This document shows, piece by piece, positions 1 to 6,111 of a DNA stretch of 6,256 nucleotides; within the stretch, counting starts at the first letter, position 1, and each line of letters opens with the position of its first letter. The position numbers and the translations under genes were made by a program. The stretch is from positions 1 through 6,256 of the forward strand of contig JAJOKQ010000035.1 of the NCBI GenBank assembly GCA_021129785.1, read 5' to 3'. This DNA is from Clostridiales bacterium (lineage in GTDB: Bacteria > Bacillota > Clostridia > Peptostreptococcales > NVVX01). The notes beneath the pieces are model-generated. The model was given only the letters and a program-made list of their open reading frames with translations. It was not told the origin of the DNA and searched no databases.

Positions 1-8
1 CTTTTATA

Positions 9-530
9 CTAGGGCTTTAACGGTGCTTTTATATTTGCTGGCGTAGAATCTAGGTTTACATCAATACAACACAACGGCGGGAACATCACACACCACCAGT
101 TTTTCCCGTTTCCTTCTCCGATTATTACTCGCAATGATTCATACTCTCCTGCTGGTAAAACAACATCTCCGTACCTTCTTGTAGGAAATATGTGTTGCCC
201 AAATACTACTTGTATATTGTAGTCACTCTTGTTACTTCCTATTTCAGCAAGTGCAACTTTTTTAATTTCGTTTAAGTTTGCAGTAATATTTCACCTTGCT
301 TCTTCTATGTTCTCTGCCCTTATATGCTCAGTATTCAAGAATGAAATGACTCTATTTCTCACTTTCAGCTTTAGTTGTTGATCATTAGGCGAATCACTAT
401 TTGCCATAACGTGAAAGCGTATTAAGTTATCATATTCACTTGACGATACTTGATTATATTTTGGGATATTCAGAACACATATTACTACCAAAACTATAAC
501 TAACAATAATTAAATACCTCTCTTTTTCAC
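9..530 (-). pseudogene. spoIIR: Stage II sporulation protein R, broken by in-frame stops
   Basis: SpoIIR is the secreted forespore signal that triggers SpoIIGA to process pro-sigma-E in the mother cell. Read from GTG at 530, the frame gives MKKRGI, a stop (TAA, 512-510), then a hydrophobic signal segment (LLLVIVLVVICVL, codons 8-20). The family motif RFHVMANSDS follows at codons 38-47 and QLKLKVR at about 52-58. A second stop (TGA, 293-291, codon 80) interrupts the gene. The same frame then continues through EIKKVALAEI, YGDVVLPAGEYESLRVIIG (codons 120-138) and NWWCVMFPPLC (144-154) to TAG at 11-9. The start is supported by AGGGA seven bases upstream. A TTG at 506 with GAGG ten bases upstream could restart after the first stop but not pass the second. 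The family usually runs some 40 residues past the FPPLC motif, so the C-terminus is also short. Homology is clear; loss of function is inferred from the stops. Confidence 0.88.
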
Positions 531-609
531 AATAATATCCCTGCCTTTCCAAATCTTTATGCATTCTATTATTCTTTATCTCATCTTTATTATTTTGCAC
601 CATCAATAA

Positions 610-861
610 TCACTTTTCCCCTTTCAAGATTGCTTTAATATGCGCCCATTTCACTATTAGGTTATTTGAAGCAATATGTATGTAGTAATCCCAACTACTA
701 TATGTTGTCGCTATCACTTTGGCAACCATTATTTCTTTTATTAACTGTGTTTTCGCAAGTCTTGGAATCTCAACGCAGATCAAAATAATGCCAATAATTA
801 TTACCACTGACATAATGAATACACCATATATGCCTCTAAATGTCTCAATAAATTTATACAT
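610..861 (-). CDS. Small membrane protein of unknown function (83 aa)
   Basis: The function is unknown. The ATG at 861 is preceded by AAGGTGAG with about seven bases between GG and the start, a good ribosome binding site. The protein has a short amphipathic N-terminus with K/R (MYKFIETFR), one clear membrane helix at residues 13-30 (GVFIMSVVIIIGIILICV), the motif EIPRLAKTQLIKEI at 31-44, and a polar C-terminal half. From memory, the helix plus EIPRL and KEI resembles small two-helix membrane proteins found near clostridial sporulation genes. In those proteins a second helix follows, and here it is absent from the main frame. A hydrophobic stretch (IVVGITTYILLQIT) appears in the +1 frame at that place, so the gene may carry compensating frameshifts. 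It lies between the ispE terminator and spoIIR and could be co-transcribed with spoIIR. Confidence 0.6.
   Translation of the reverse strand: MYKFIETFRGIYGVFIMSVVIIIGIILICVEIPRLAKTQLIKEIMVAKVIATTYSSWDYYIHIASNNLIVKWAHIKAILKGEK
612..643 (-). promoter_or_regulatory. Possible sigma-F promoter ahead of spoIIR
   Basis: GCATA at 643-639 matches the forespore -35 consensus GYATA, and GGGAAAAGT at 620-612 matches the sigma-F -10 pattern GGnnAnAnT. The gap is 18 bases, where 15-16 is usual, which weakens the call. It lies inside the end of the upstream small gene, about 80 bases before the spoIIR start, and spoIIR is a sigma-F gene in Bacillus. It is a candidate only. Confidence 0.22.
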
Positions 862-926
862 TTGCTCACCTTCTATAATCTTCTCTTTTCCTATTAATTT
901 CTACAATATTGAAGTTTTTTATGCAC

Positions 927-962
927 AAAAAAAACAAAAGAATTTTTACTTTTGTGTTTTTT
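927..962 (-). terminator. Intrinsic terminator after ispE
   Basis: An AT-rich inverted repeat lies 50 bases past the ispE stop. Its perfect core is CTTTTG/CAAAAG (954-949 with 940-935) around an 8-base loop. The arms extend with A-T pairs to 962 and 927, interrupted by one mismatch. On the minus-strand transcript the 3' arm is a run of eight U. The stem is weak in GC, so efficiency is uncertain. Confidence 0.6.
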
Positions 963-1011
963 AAAATAAGGAAATTTTATATCAAAATGAATGATTCTAC
1001 TGTACCACATT

Positions 1012-1881
1012 CTACAAGTTATTCTTACTATAACTTTGCGCAATATAAGTTTGCTTATATATCCTTAGTAAATTGACATGTGCCGATTTTGCGCGCTCAT
1101 AATTCTTGTATATGCCAAATACAGTAGGCCCACTTCCAGTCATCATACTTCCAATAGCATTGTATTCCAACATTTTCTTTTCTATTTGCTTTATTATGGG
1201 ATACCTTAATGCTGTAACTTCTTCTAAAACATTAAACATATTTTTAGCTAATTTGATAAGATTCCCTTTTTCAACCATCTCAATTAACATGTTAAGATCT
1301 TGTCTTGGCTGTAACTTGCTTAAATCTAGCTGTTTGTATATTACCTTGGTCGAAACAGAAAGCGACGGTTTACAAATAACTATCCACACATTTTGAAGCC
1401 CTCTAATAGGAGTCAATTTTTCTCCTATCCCTTCTGCTAGTGCTGCTCCTCCCAAAACACAAAATGGAACATCAGCACCAATATCAACTCCTAAAATCAT
1501 CAGTTCTTTAGTCGTCAAGCGCAAATCCCACAATTCGTTTAATCCGCAAAGTACAGCGGCGGCATTTGAACTTCCTCCTGCTAAACCTGCTGCAACCGGA
1601 ATGTTCTTTTCTATATGAATGATTACACCTCTATCAATATTTAGTTTCTTTTTAAGTAGCTCAGCCGCTATGTAAGCTATGTTTTTCTCTCCCGAAGGAA
1701 TATATTCACACTCAGTTACAATATGAATTCTCCGGGTACTATTCTCTGTTAATGTGATAGTATCGCATAAATCAATTTGTTGCATAATCATTTTTACTTC
1801 ATGATACCCGTCCAACCTTTTTCTAATGACGTCAAGAGATAAGTTAATCTTTGCTCTTGATCTTAGCTGTATGCTTTTCAT
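1012..1881 (-). CDS. ispE: 4-(cytidine 5'-diphospho)-2-C-methyl-D-erythritol kinase
   Basis: This cytoplasmic GHMP-family kinase phosphorylates CDP-methylerythritol with ATP in the MEP pathway of isoprenoid synthesis. The 289-aa length is normal for the family. Residues RAKINLSLDV (9-18) contain the N-terminal active-site lysine (K11). DGYHEV (24-29) carries the substrate histidine (H27). PVAAGLAGGSSNAAA (95-109) is the glycine-rich ATP loop, GADVPF (135-140) contains the catalytic aspartate (D137), and MTGSGPTVFG (247-256) is the C-terminal glycine-rich motif. The ATG at 1881 has AAAGG nine bases upstream. The gene lies between two intrinsic terminators, so it is probably transcribed largely alone, or from the promoter at 2044-2016 by readthrough of the hairpin. 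Every expected key residue is present and no lesion is seen. Confidence 0.96.
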   Translation of the reverse strand: MKSIQLRSRAKINLSLDVIRKRLDGYHEVKMIMQQIDLCDTITLTENSTRRIHIVTECEYIPSGEKNIAYIAAELLKKKLNIDRGVIIHIEKNIPVAAGLAGGSSNAAAVLCGLNELWDLRLTTKELMILGVDIGADVPFCVLGGAALAEGIGEKLTPIRGLQNVWIVICKPSLSVSTKVIYKQLDLSKLQPRQDLNMLIEMVEKGNLIKLAKNMFNVLEEVTALRYPIIKQIEKKMLEYNAIGSMMTGSGPTVFGIYKNYERAKSAHVNLLRIYKQTYIAQSYSKNNL

Positions 1882-1962
1882 TGTTAATTTCCTTTCTCTT
1901 ATATTCCTATAATATCTTGAATGCTAGCCTGGAATCTCATAAGTCGAACACACAAGTCTAAT

Positions 1963-1996
1963 AAAAACACAAAGCTGTTTTATTAGCTTTGTGTTT
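1963..1996 (-). terminator. Intrinsic terminator or attenuator upstream of ispE
   Basis: A perfect 12-bp inverted repeat (AAACACAAAGCT at 1996-1985 pairing with AGCTTTGTGTTT at 1976-1965) surrounds an 8-base loop. On the minus strand the stem runs into a U tract ending at 1963. It sits about 90 bases after the broken SPOCS/LysM gene and about 80 bases before ispE. Because a promoter (2044-2016) lies just upstream, it may also act as a leader attenuator for ispE or end a short RNA. Confidence 0.8.
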
Positions 1997-2015
1997 AGAC
2001 AGTTAGTTTTGTAAT

Positions 2016-2044
2016 ATTATATCAGACTCTTCAATTATAGTCCA
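2016..2044 (-). promoter_or_regulatory. Extended -10 sigma-A promoter upstream of ispE
   Basis: TATAAT at 2021-2016 is a perfect -10 box preceded by an extended-10 TG (2024-2023). TGGACT at 2044-2039 gives a 4/6 match to the -35 box with a 17-base spacer. The predicted start is near 2009, only about a dozen bases before the hairpin at 1996-1965. It probably serves ispE. Confidence 0.5.
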
Positions 2045-2083
2045 CGGAAAAGCCGTTAACATCAAGCAGAAACCTGATAAAGC

Positions 2084-2419
2084 TTAGTTCAATTGAAATT
2101 GACTTTCTTTCTGTATCAAAAGATACTCATTAATTTTTAAATTTTGTGGATCTTCAATATTGTTACTTTCTATAATGATTTCCACGGTCGAGTTATATTT
2201 TTTAGCAATTTCCCAAAGCGTATCCCCTAATTGTACGGCATATATTGTTAAGCTAGGTCTTTCTTCAATCCCTTCCTTTATTTCAGTCTCTGTTATCTCA
2301 CTAACTAAATCTGCCTCTTACAATAAATATACTTCGCACTCTACATCGAAATTTGCTACAATCTTAGCTATAGAATCTGTCACTAGAACTTCTTTAATAA
2401 AATTAATCGGCATTTCCAT
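2084..2419 (-). pseudogene. SPOCS/LysM sporulation protein, internally deleted and with a stop
   Basis: The ATG at 2419 (or 2413) follows a very strong AAGGAGGGTGA at 2430-2420. The frame is 111 codons to TAA at 2086-2084, broken by TAA at 2320-2318 (codon 34). Residues 1-18 (MEMPINFIKEVLVTDSIA) look like the N-terminus of clostridial DUF3794 (SPOCS) proteins. The part from about residue 21 looks like the end of the last SPOCS domain (VECEVYLL, then EADLVSEI). It is followed by the linker IEERPSLTIY and a good LysM domain at about 59-103 (VQLGDTLWEIAKKYN, then SNNIEDPQNL). Full-length relatives are about 500 aa, so about 400 codons seem to be missing in frame at residues 16-21, with the nonsense codon added. 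LysM identity is visible in the sequence; the deletion is inferred from remembered family architecture. These proteins bind peptidoglycan or the spore envelope, and the gene is often found next to ispE in clostridia. Alternatively it could be a short stand-alone LysM gene with one stop. Confidence 0.75.
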
Positions 2420-2546
2420 TCACCCTCCTTGGTATTACACGTCTTACTTATATCTTATTAAACTATCCTTAAAATATGATATTTACTTGTATATATTTTT
2501 CCCTTACCTAACCACGCTAAAATTCTTTTTTCTTCAAGCATAAATC

Positions 2547-2575
2547 TCTATAATCAGCAACCTCTAAAACTTCAA
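2547..2575 (-). promoter_or_regulatory. Sigma-A-like promoter for the SPOCS/LysM remnant
   Basis: TTGAAG (2575-2570) and TATAGA (2552-2547) are separated by exactly 17 bases on the minus strand. The site begins in the tail of the arcC terminator and lies about 130 bases upstream of the broken gene's start. Two -35 mismatches and one -10 mismatch keep this moderate. Confidence 0.4.
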
Positions 2576-2605
2576 AAAACCCATCTCTACTGAGATGGGT
2601 TTTTT
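2574..2605. terminator. Bidirectional intrinsic terminator of the arc operon
   Basis: CCCATCTC (2580-2587) pairs perfectly with GAGATGGG (2592-2599) around the 4-base loop TACT. Six A on the left (2574-2579) and six T on the right (2600-2605) extend the stem and provide a U tract in both directions. It lies 50 bases past the arcC stop and should end the arcABC transcript. Confidence 0.93.
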
Positions 2606-2636
2606 GGAATGACGTAGTGTTCGTTTGGCATTCCAA
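2604..2636. repeat. Inverted repeat just before the arc terminator
   Basis: TTGGAATG (2604-2611) and CATTCCAA (2629-2636) form a perfect 8-bp stem with a 17-base loop. It lies between the arcC stop and the terminator and overlaps the terminator tail by two bases. It has no U tract of its own for minus-strand transcription. It may be an mRNA 3' stabilising hairpin. Confidence 0.55.
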
Positions 2637-2655
2637 ATTTAATATATCATTGTTT

Positions 2656-3612
2656 TTATCCTACAATTAGTGTTCCTGTTTTTCCTGCAATTCCTTCTTT
2701 TGCTTTTTCAAGTGAAGTAATAAGTGTAATCCTTCCAGATTTTGATTCTACAAACTTCATAGCCGCCTTAACTTTAGGCAACATTGAGCCTGGAGCAAAA
2801 TGACCTTCTTCAATGTACTTCATCGCTTCTTTTATTGTCAGCTTCTCTAATTCTTTCTGCTGTGGAGTATTAAAATTTATTGCTACTCTTTCTACCGCAG
2901 TTAAAATAATTAGATAATCAGCATCTAAAATATCTGCCACCTTCGCAGATGCAAAGTCTTTATCTATAACTGCTGGGACACCCCTTAACATACCATTTTC
3001 TTCTACTACAGGGACGCCACCACCACCTACTGTAATCACTACATGACCTGAATTAACAAGAGTTTTGATAATTTCAGACTCTACAACATCTACAGGTTCA
3101 GGAGATGCAACTACACGTCTGTATCCTCTACCTGAGTCTTCTTTCATTGTATACCCTTTTTCTTTAGTCAATGTTTCAGCTTCTTCTTTAGTGAAAAACG
3201 AGCCTACTGGTTTAGTAGGGTTCTTAAAACCTGCATCCTTTTCATCAACAATCACTTGAGTAACAATTGAAGCAACAGATTTATTAATGTTTCTTGCAAC
3301 CATCTCTTCTCTTATAGCTTGTTGAAGATGGTATCCAATGTAACCTTGACTCATCGCACCACATTCTGGAAATGGCATTAGATTTATGCCTTCACTATGT
3401 TGTGCAGCTGTCTCATAAGTAGCAATCATTTGCCCAACTTGTGGTCCATTGCCATGAGCAACTATTACTTCATGTCCATCTTCTATTAAGTCAACTATAG
3501 ATTTTGCAGTTCCTTTTGCAGTAATTAATTGAGCTTTTGCACTAGTATCTTTTGGATTTGCTTGAAGTGCATTGCCTCCAAGTGCTATAACAATTCTACT
3601 CTTTTTTTTCAC
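2656..3612 (-). CDS. arcC: Carbamate kinase
   Basis: Carbamate kinase transfers the phosphoryl group of carbamoyl phosphate to ADP. This is the ATP-yielding last step of the arginine deiminase pathway in the cytoplasm. I choose the GTG at 3612, giving 318 aa starting MKKKSRIVIALGGNALQ, the family's normal N-terminus and length, with GGAG (3626-3623) ten bases upstream. A frame opening to a TTG at 3660 would add 16 non-family residues and overlap arcB. Motifs from the chosen start are ALGGNA (10-15), HGNGPQVG (53-60), YRRVVASPEP (164-173), GGGGVPV (196-202), VIDKD (215-219, with the conserved lysine) and GSMLPKV (275-281). The gap to the arcB stop is 34 bases, consistent with one operon. The gene looks intact. 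Confidence 0.96.
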   Translation of the reverse strand: MKKKSRIVIALGGNALQANPKDTSAKAQLITAKGTAKSIVDLIEDGHEVIVAHGNGPQVGQMIATYETAAQHSEGINLMPFPECGAMSQGYIGYHLQQAIREEMVARNINKSVASIVTQVIVDEKDAGFKNPTKPVGSFFTKEEAETLTKEKGYTMKEDSGRGYRRVVASPEPVDVVESEIIKTLVNSGHVVITVGGGGVPVVEENGMLRGVPAVIDKDFASAKVADILDADYLIILTAVERVAINFNTPQQKELEKLTIKEAMKYIEEGHFAPGSMLPKVKAAMKFVESKSGRITLITSLEKAKEGIAGKTGTLIVG

Positions 3613-3622
3613 CTCGTTATCA

Positions 3623-3626
3623 CTCC
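3623..3626 (-). promoter_or_regulatory. Ribosome binding site deciding the arcC start
   Basis: GGAG ten bases before the GTG at 3612 supports that start over the longer frame from TTG at 3660. The longer start has no comparable site, since the sequence before it is arcB coding sequence. Confidence 0.55.
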
Positions 3627-3646
3627 ATTTTTCTTTAGAATTATGA

Positions 3647-4630
3647 TTAAAGAGTTGCAACCATAACTGCTTTTATTGTATGCATTCTATTTTCTGCCTC
3701 ATCAAACACAACTGAATGTTTGCTTCTGAAAACTTCATCTGTCACTTCCATAGAGTCTAGTCCAAATTTCTCTTTAATTTCTCTTCCTACAACTGTGTTC
3801 TGATCATGAAAAGCTGGCAAACAATGCATAAATAGTGCATCAGCATTATTAGTTTTCTTCATCATTTCCATATTCACTTGATATGGTGACAACAGTTTAA
3901 TTCTTTCTTCAAACTGATCTTCTTCGCCCATAGATACCCAAACATCTGTATATATTACGTCTGCGTCTTTAACATCATCAATATTTTCAGTTAACTCAAT
4001 GATTCCTCCTGTTTCCTTGGCTACTTCCCTCATTTCTGCTACTAATTTTTCAGATGGAAATAATGATTTAGGTGCTAAGGCAACAAAATGCATTCCCATT
4101 TTTGCTGCTCCAATCATTAGAGAGTTGCCCATATTGTTTCTTGCATCACCAACATACACAAACTTAACTTTGTTAAGAGGTTTATCTACATGTTCCATTA
4201 CTGTTAAAAAATCAGCTAGTATTTGTGTTGGGTGGTATAAATCAGTAAGTCCATTCCACACTGGTACCCCAGAGTGCGCCGCTAAGCTCTCAACTGTTTC
4301 TTGCTTAAATCCTCTAAATTCAATTCCATCATAATATCTACCTAATACTTTAGCTGTATCTTCAATAGATTCCTTTTTACCCATTTGACTATTCGTTAAA
4401 AATGTTACATTAGCACCTTCATCATACGCTGCTACTTCGAAAGCGCATCTTGTTCTAGTTGAAGATTTTTCAAATAATAACACAATATTCTTGCCTTCTA
4501 GCACTTTTTCTTTGCTACCTGTACGTTTTTTTGCCTTTAAATCCTTAGATAAGTTTAGCATGTACCTAATCTCTTCTGTTGTAAAATCTTTTAGTGTGAT
4601 AAAACTTCTTCCTTTTAAATTTACTGGCAT
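3647..4630 (-). CDS. arcB: Ornithine carbamoyltransferase, catabolic
   Basis: In the arginine deiminase pathway this enzyme splits citrulline with phosphate into ornithine and carbamoyl phosphate. The same fold catalyses the reverse reaction in biosynthesis (ArgF). The protein is 327 aa, a normal length. The carbamoyl-phosphate loop SSTRTR is at 56-61, HPTQ at 133-136, DARNNMGNS at 162-170, the ornithine-side loop DVWVSMGEE at 229-237, and HCLPA with the active-site cysteine at 269-273 (C270). The ATG at 4630 has a perfect AAGGAGG (4644-4638) seven bases upstream. It is 28 bases after arcA and 34 bases before arcC, which points to the catabolic role; sequence alone does not separate ArcB from ArgF firmly. 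No lesion is seen. Confidence 0.95.
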   Translation of the reverse strand: MPVNLKGRSFITLKDFTTEEIRYMLNLSKDLKAKKRTGSKEKVLEGKNIVLLFEKSSTRTRCAFEVAAYDEGANVTFLTNSQMGKKESIEDTAKVLGRYYDGIEFRGFKQETVESLAAHSGVPVWNGLTDLYHPTQILADFLTVMEHVDKPLNKVKFVYVGDARNNMGNSLMIGAAKMGMHFVALAPKSLFPSEKLVAEMREVAKETGGIIELTENIDDVKDADVIYTDVWVSMGEEDQFEERIKLLSPYQVNMEMMKKTNNADALFMHCLPAFHDQNTVVGREIKEKFGLDSMEVTDEVFRSKHSVVFDEAENRMHTIKAVMVATL

Positions 4631-4658
4631 AAAATTTCCTCCTTAAGCTATATTAGTA

Positions 4659-5882
4659 CTATATTTCTTCCCTTACTAATGGCATAGACATACATCTAGG
4701 GCCACCACGTCCTCTAACTAGTTCTGAACCTTCAATTTCAATTACTTCTATACCATTCTTCCTTAGCGTGTCATTAGAAACCTCATTTCGGTTATATGTT
4801 ATTACAACACCTGGCTCAATTGCTAATGTATTAGTACTATCATTCCACTGCTCTCTAGCTGCAGTAATAGCATGACCACCACCACTTTCAATCAGCTTAA
4901 TTGCAGGCAATTTCAAAACATTTTTAAGCCCGTCTTCTAATGACTCACAGAGTTTAACTATTGGAGTAGTTTTTCCTCTAGTTAGCTCAAAAGCTCGTAG
5001 TCTTAGGTTTATTCCAGGATAAATAGTAAATTTGTCATAGTCTACCATAGTAAACACAGTATCTAAGTGCATGTACGCTCTTGTAAATGGAATTTGAATT
5101 ACTAAAACTTTTTTTGCAACATTCTCTTCAAACAACCTTTGTGATAAAGTTTCAATTGCTCTTGGTGAAGTTCTTTCGCTACAACCTATGGCTACAACAT
5201 CTTTGCTTAAAACTAACACATCGCCGCCTTCAATACTATACTTTTCTTTGTAGCTATATAAAGGCTTTGTTGTATTTCCTCTAAATAGTGGGTGATAATC
5301 ATATATATATTCTAAAAACATAGTCTCACGATTTCTTGCTGGAGTATTCATTTTATTTATGGAAAGCCTATTCCCTATTACTACTCCGGGATCCCTCGTA
5401 AAATATAAATTTGGTAGTGGGTTAATATAAAATGGGAAATCTTCTTTTACGTAGTCTACTAAATATTGTTTCTGTATATTCCCATTCAGTTCGTTTTTAT
5501 GAAGACCCGATATTGCAATATCAACTACTTTTTGTGTGCTGCAAAGCTTCATAAAACTTTCAATTCTTATTTCTAATTCTACATTTTCGATATTAGAATT
5601 TTCTATTTTATCTTTGATAAAAGCGGCACGTACGCTTTCATCTTCTATAGCTTCTAAAAGCAAGTCCTCGTAATAATACACATCGCAATCTCTTTTTTGC
5701 ATCTCAGTTGCAAAGCTTAAATGCTCTTCCCTCATTCTTTTTAACCATGGAATATCGTCAAATAGTAGTTCGTGTAGATATTCTGGCGTTAATCTTTCTA
5801 GCTCTTTTCCAGGTCTATGTAATAACACTGCCTTTAATTTACCAATCTCTGAATTTACATTAATGAAGTTGTGTTCTGGCAA
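4659..5882 (-). CDS. arcA: Arginine deiminase
   Basis: ArcA hydrolyses arginine to citrulline and ammonia, the first step of fermentative arginine use, which supplies ATP and acid resistance. The 407-aa product matches the family length. The N-terminus INVNSEIGKLKAVLLHRPGKEL is typical. FTRDP (161-165), EGGD (218-221), SERTSPRAIE (235-244), MHLDTVFT with H272 and D274 (271-278) and GRGGPRCMSMP with catalytic C397 (391-401) are all present. The start is TTG at 5882, because an in-frame stop lies just upstream and AAGGGAG (5898-5892) is nine bases away. It is first in the arcABC operon, with its own sigma-A promoter and a likely ArgR site. The gene appears intact. Confidence 0.97.
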   Translation of the reverse strand: MPEHNFINVNSEIGKLKAVLLHRPGKELERLTPEYLHELLFDDIPWLKRMREEHLSFATEMQKRDCDVYYYEDLLLEAIEDESVRAAFIKDKIENSNIENVELEIRIESFMKLCSTQKVVDIAISGLHKNELNGNIQKQYLVDYVKEDFPFYINPLPNLYFTRDPGVVIGNRLSINKMNTPARNRETMFLEYIYDYHPLFRGNTTKPLYSYKEKYSIEGGDVLVLSKDVVAIGCSERTSPRAIETLSQRLFEENVAKKVLVIQIPFTRAYMHLDTVFTMVDYDKFTIYPGINLRLRAFELTRGKTTPIVKLCESLEDGLKNVLKLPAIKLIESGGGHAITAAREQWNDSTNTLAIEPGVVITYNRNEVSNDTLRKNGIEVIEIEGSELVRGRGGPRCMSMPLVREEI

Positions 5883-5923
5883 ATTCCGTCACTCCCTTCT
5901 TAGTAACTTTAATTAACAAGTCT

Positions 5924-5952
5924 AGTATATCTACTCTCTATACATAAATCAA
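5924..5952 (-). promoter_or_regulatory. Sigma-A promoter of the arcABC operon
   Basis: TTGATT (5952-5947) and TATACT (5929-5924) are separated by exactly 17 bases. The predicted start near 5917 leaves a leader of about 35 bases before the arcA start, which fits the ribosome binding site at 5898-5892. Confidence 0.75.
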
Positions 5953-5974
5953 GTGTCTATTTTAAGAGGTTTTT

Positions 5975-5988
5975 TGCGTTTTTATTCA
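5975..5988 (-). promoter_or_regulatory. ArgR/AhrC-like operator upstream of arcA
   Basis: TGAATAAAAACGCA matches the ArgR half-palindrome pattern TGAATWWWWATTCA at 12 of 14 positions, with the left half perfect. A weaker 10/14 match, GGAATTTTTACAAA, lies at 6013-6000. The centre is about 65 bases upstream of the predicted start, where activation of arc genes by ArgR-type proteins would be expected. The regulator gene is not in the window. Confidence 0.45.
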
Positions 5989-6016
5989 CTGTTTATATAT
6001 TTGTAAAAATTCCTAT

Positions 6017-6049
6017 TTGTTAAAATCTGAAGTAGTTTTGTTTAGTATT
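6017..6049. repeat. Direct repeat, copy 1
   Basis: This 33-base unit, ending AAGTAGTTTTGTTTAGTATT, recurs at 6215-6247 with 31 of 33 identical bases. Weaker similarity extends about seven bases to the left. It lies upstream of the arcA promoter. Confidence 0.85.
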
Positions 6050-6111
6050 CCCCTTGTATCTCCATTACGATGAAATTTAAAATGTTAAACTGAACATCTA
6101 AAGGCTTTTCT

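Noticed and set aside
454..603. 49-aa frame on the minus strand beginning MVQNNKDEIKNN between the small membrane gene and spoIIR
   Set aside because: No homology is recognised. The nearest GGGG is about 14 bases from the ATG, and its second half lies out of frame over the spoIIR signal sequence. It cannot be excluded as a tiny gene but is not supported.
9..2419. Stop-codon reassignment or programmed readthrough explaining the in-frame stops
   Set aside because: TAA, TAG and TGA all appear as interrupting codons, and the neighbouring genes end normally with TAG (arcA, ispE), TAA (arcB, arcC) or TGA (small membrane protein). A changed code would not spare only the metabolic genes.
2471..2498. 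Sigma-E-like promoter (AAATAT, then CATATTTT) before the SPOCS/LysM remnant
   Set aside because: The region is so AT-rich that the match is weak. The sigma-A-like pair at 2575-2547 has better spacing, though a sporulation promoter remains possible.
2160..2543. Plus-strand 127-aa open frame
   Set aside because: It runs antisense over the SPOCS/LysM remnant, has no recognisable motif, and the minus strand gives a clear LysM domain.
3613..3660. Longer carbamate kinase starting at TTG 3660
   Set aside because: The extra 16 residues do not fit the family, overlap arcB and lack a ribosome binding site. GTG at 3612 with GGAG upstream gives the normal N-terminus.
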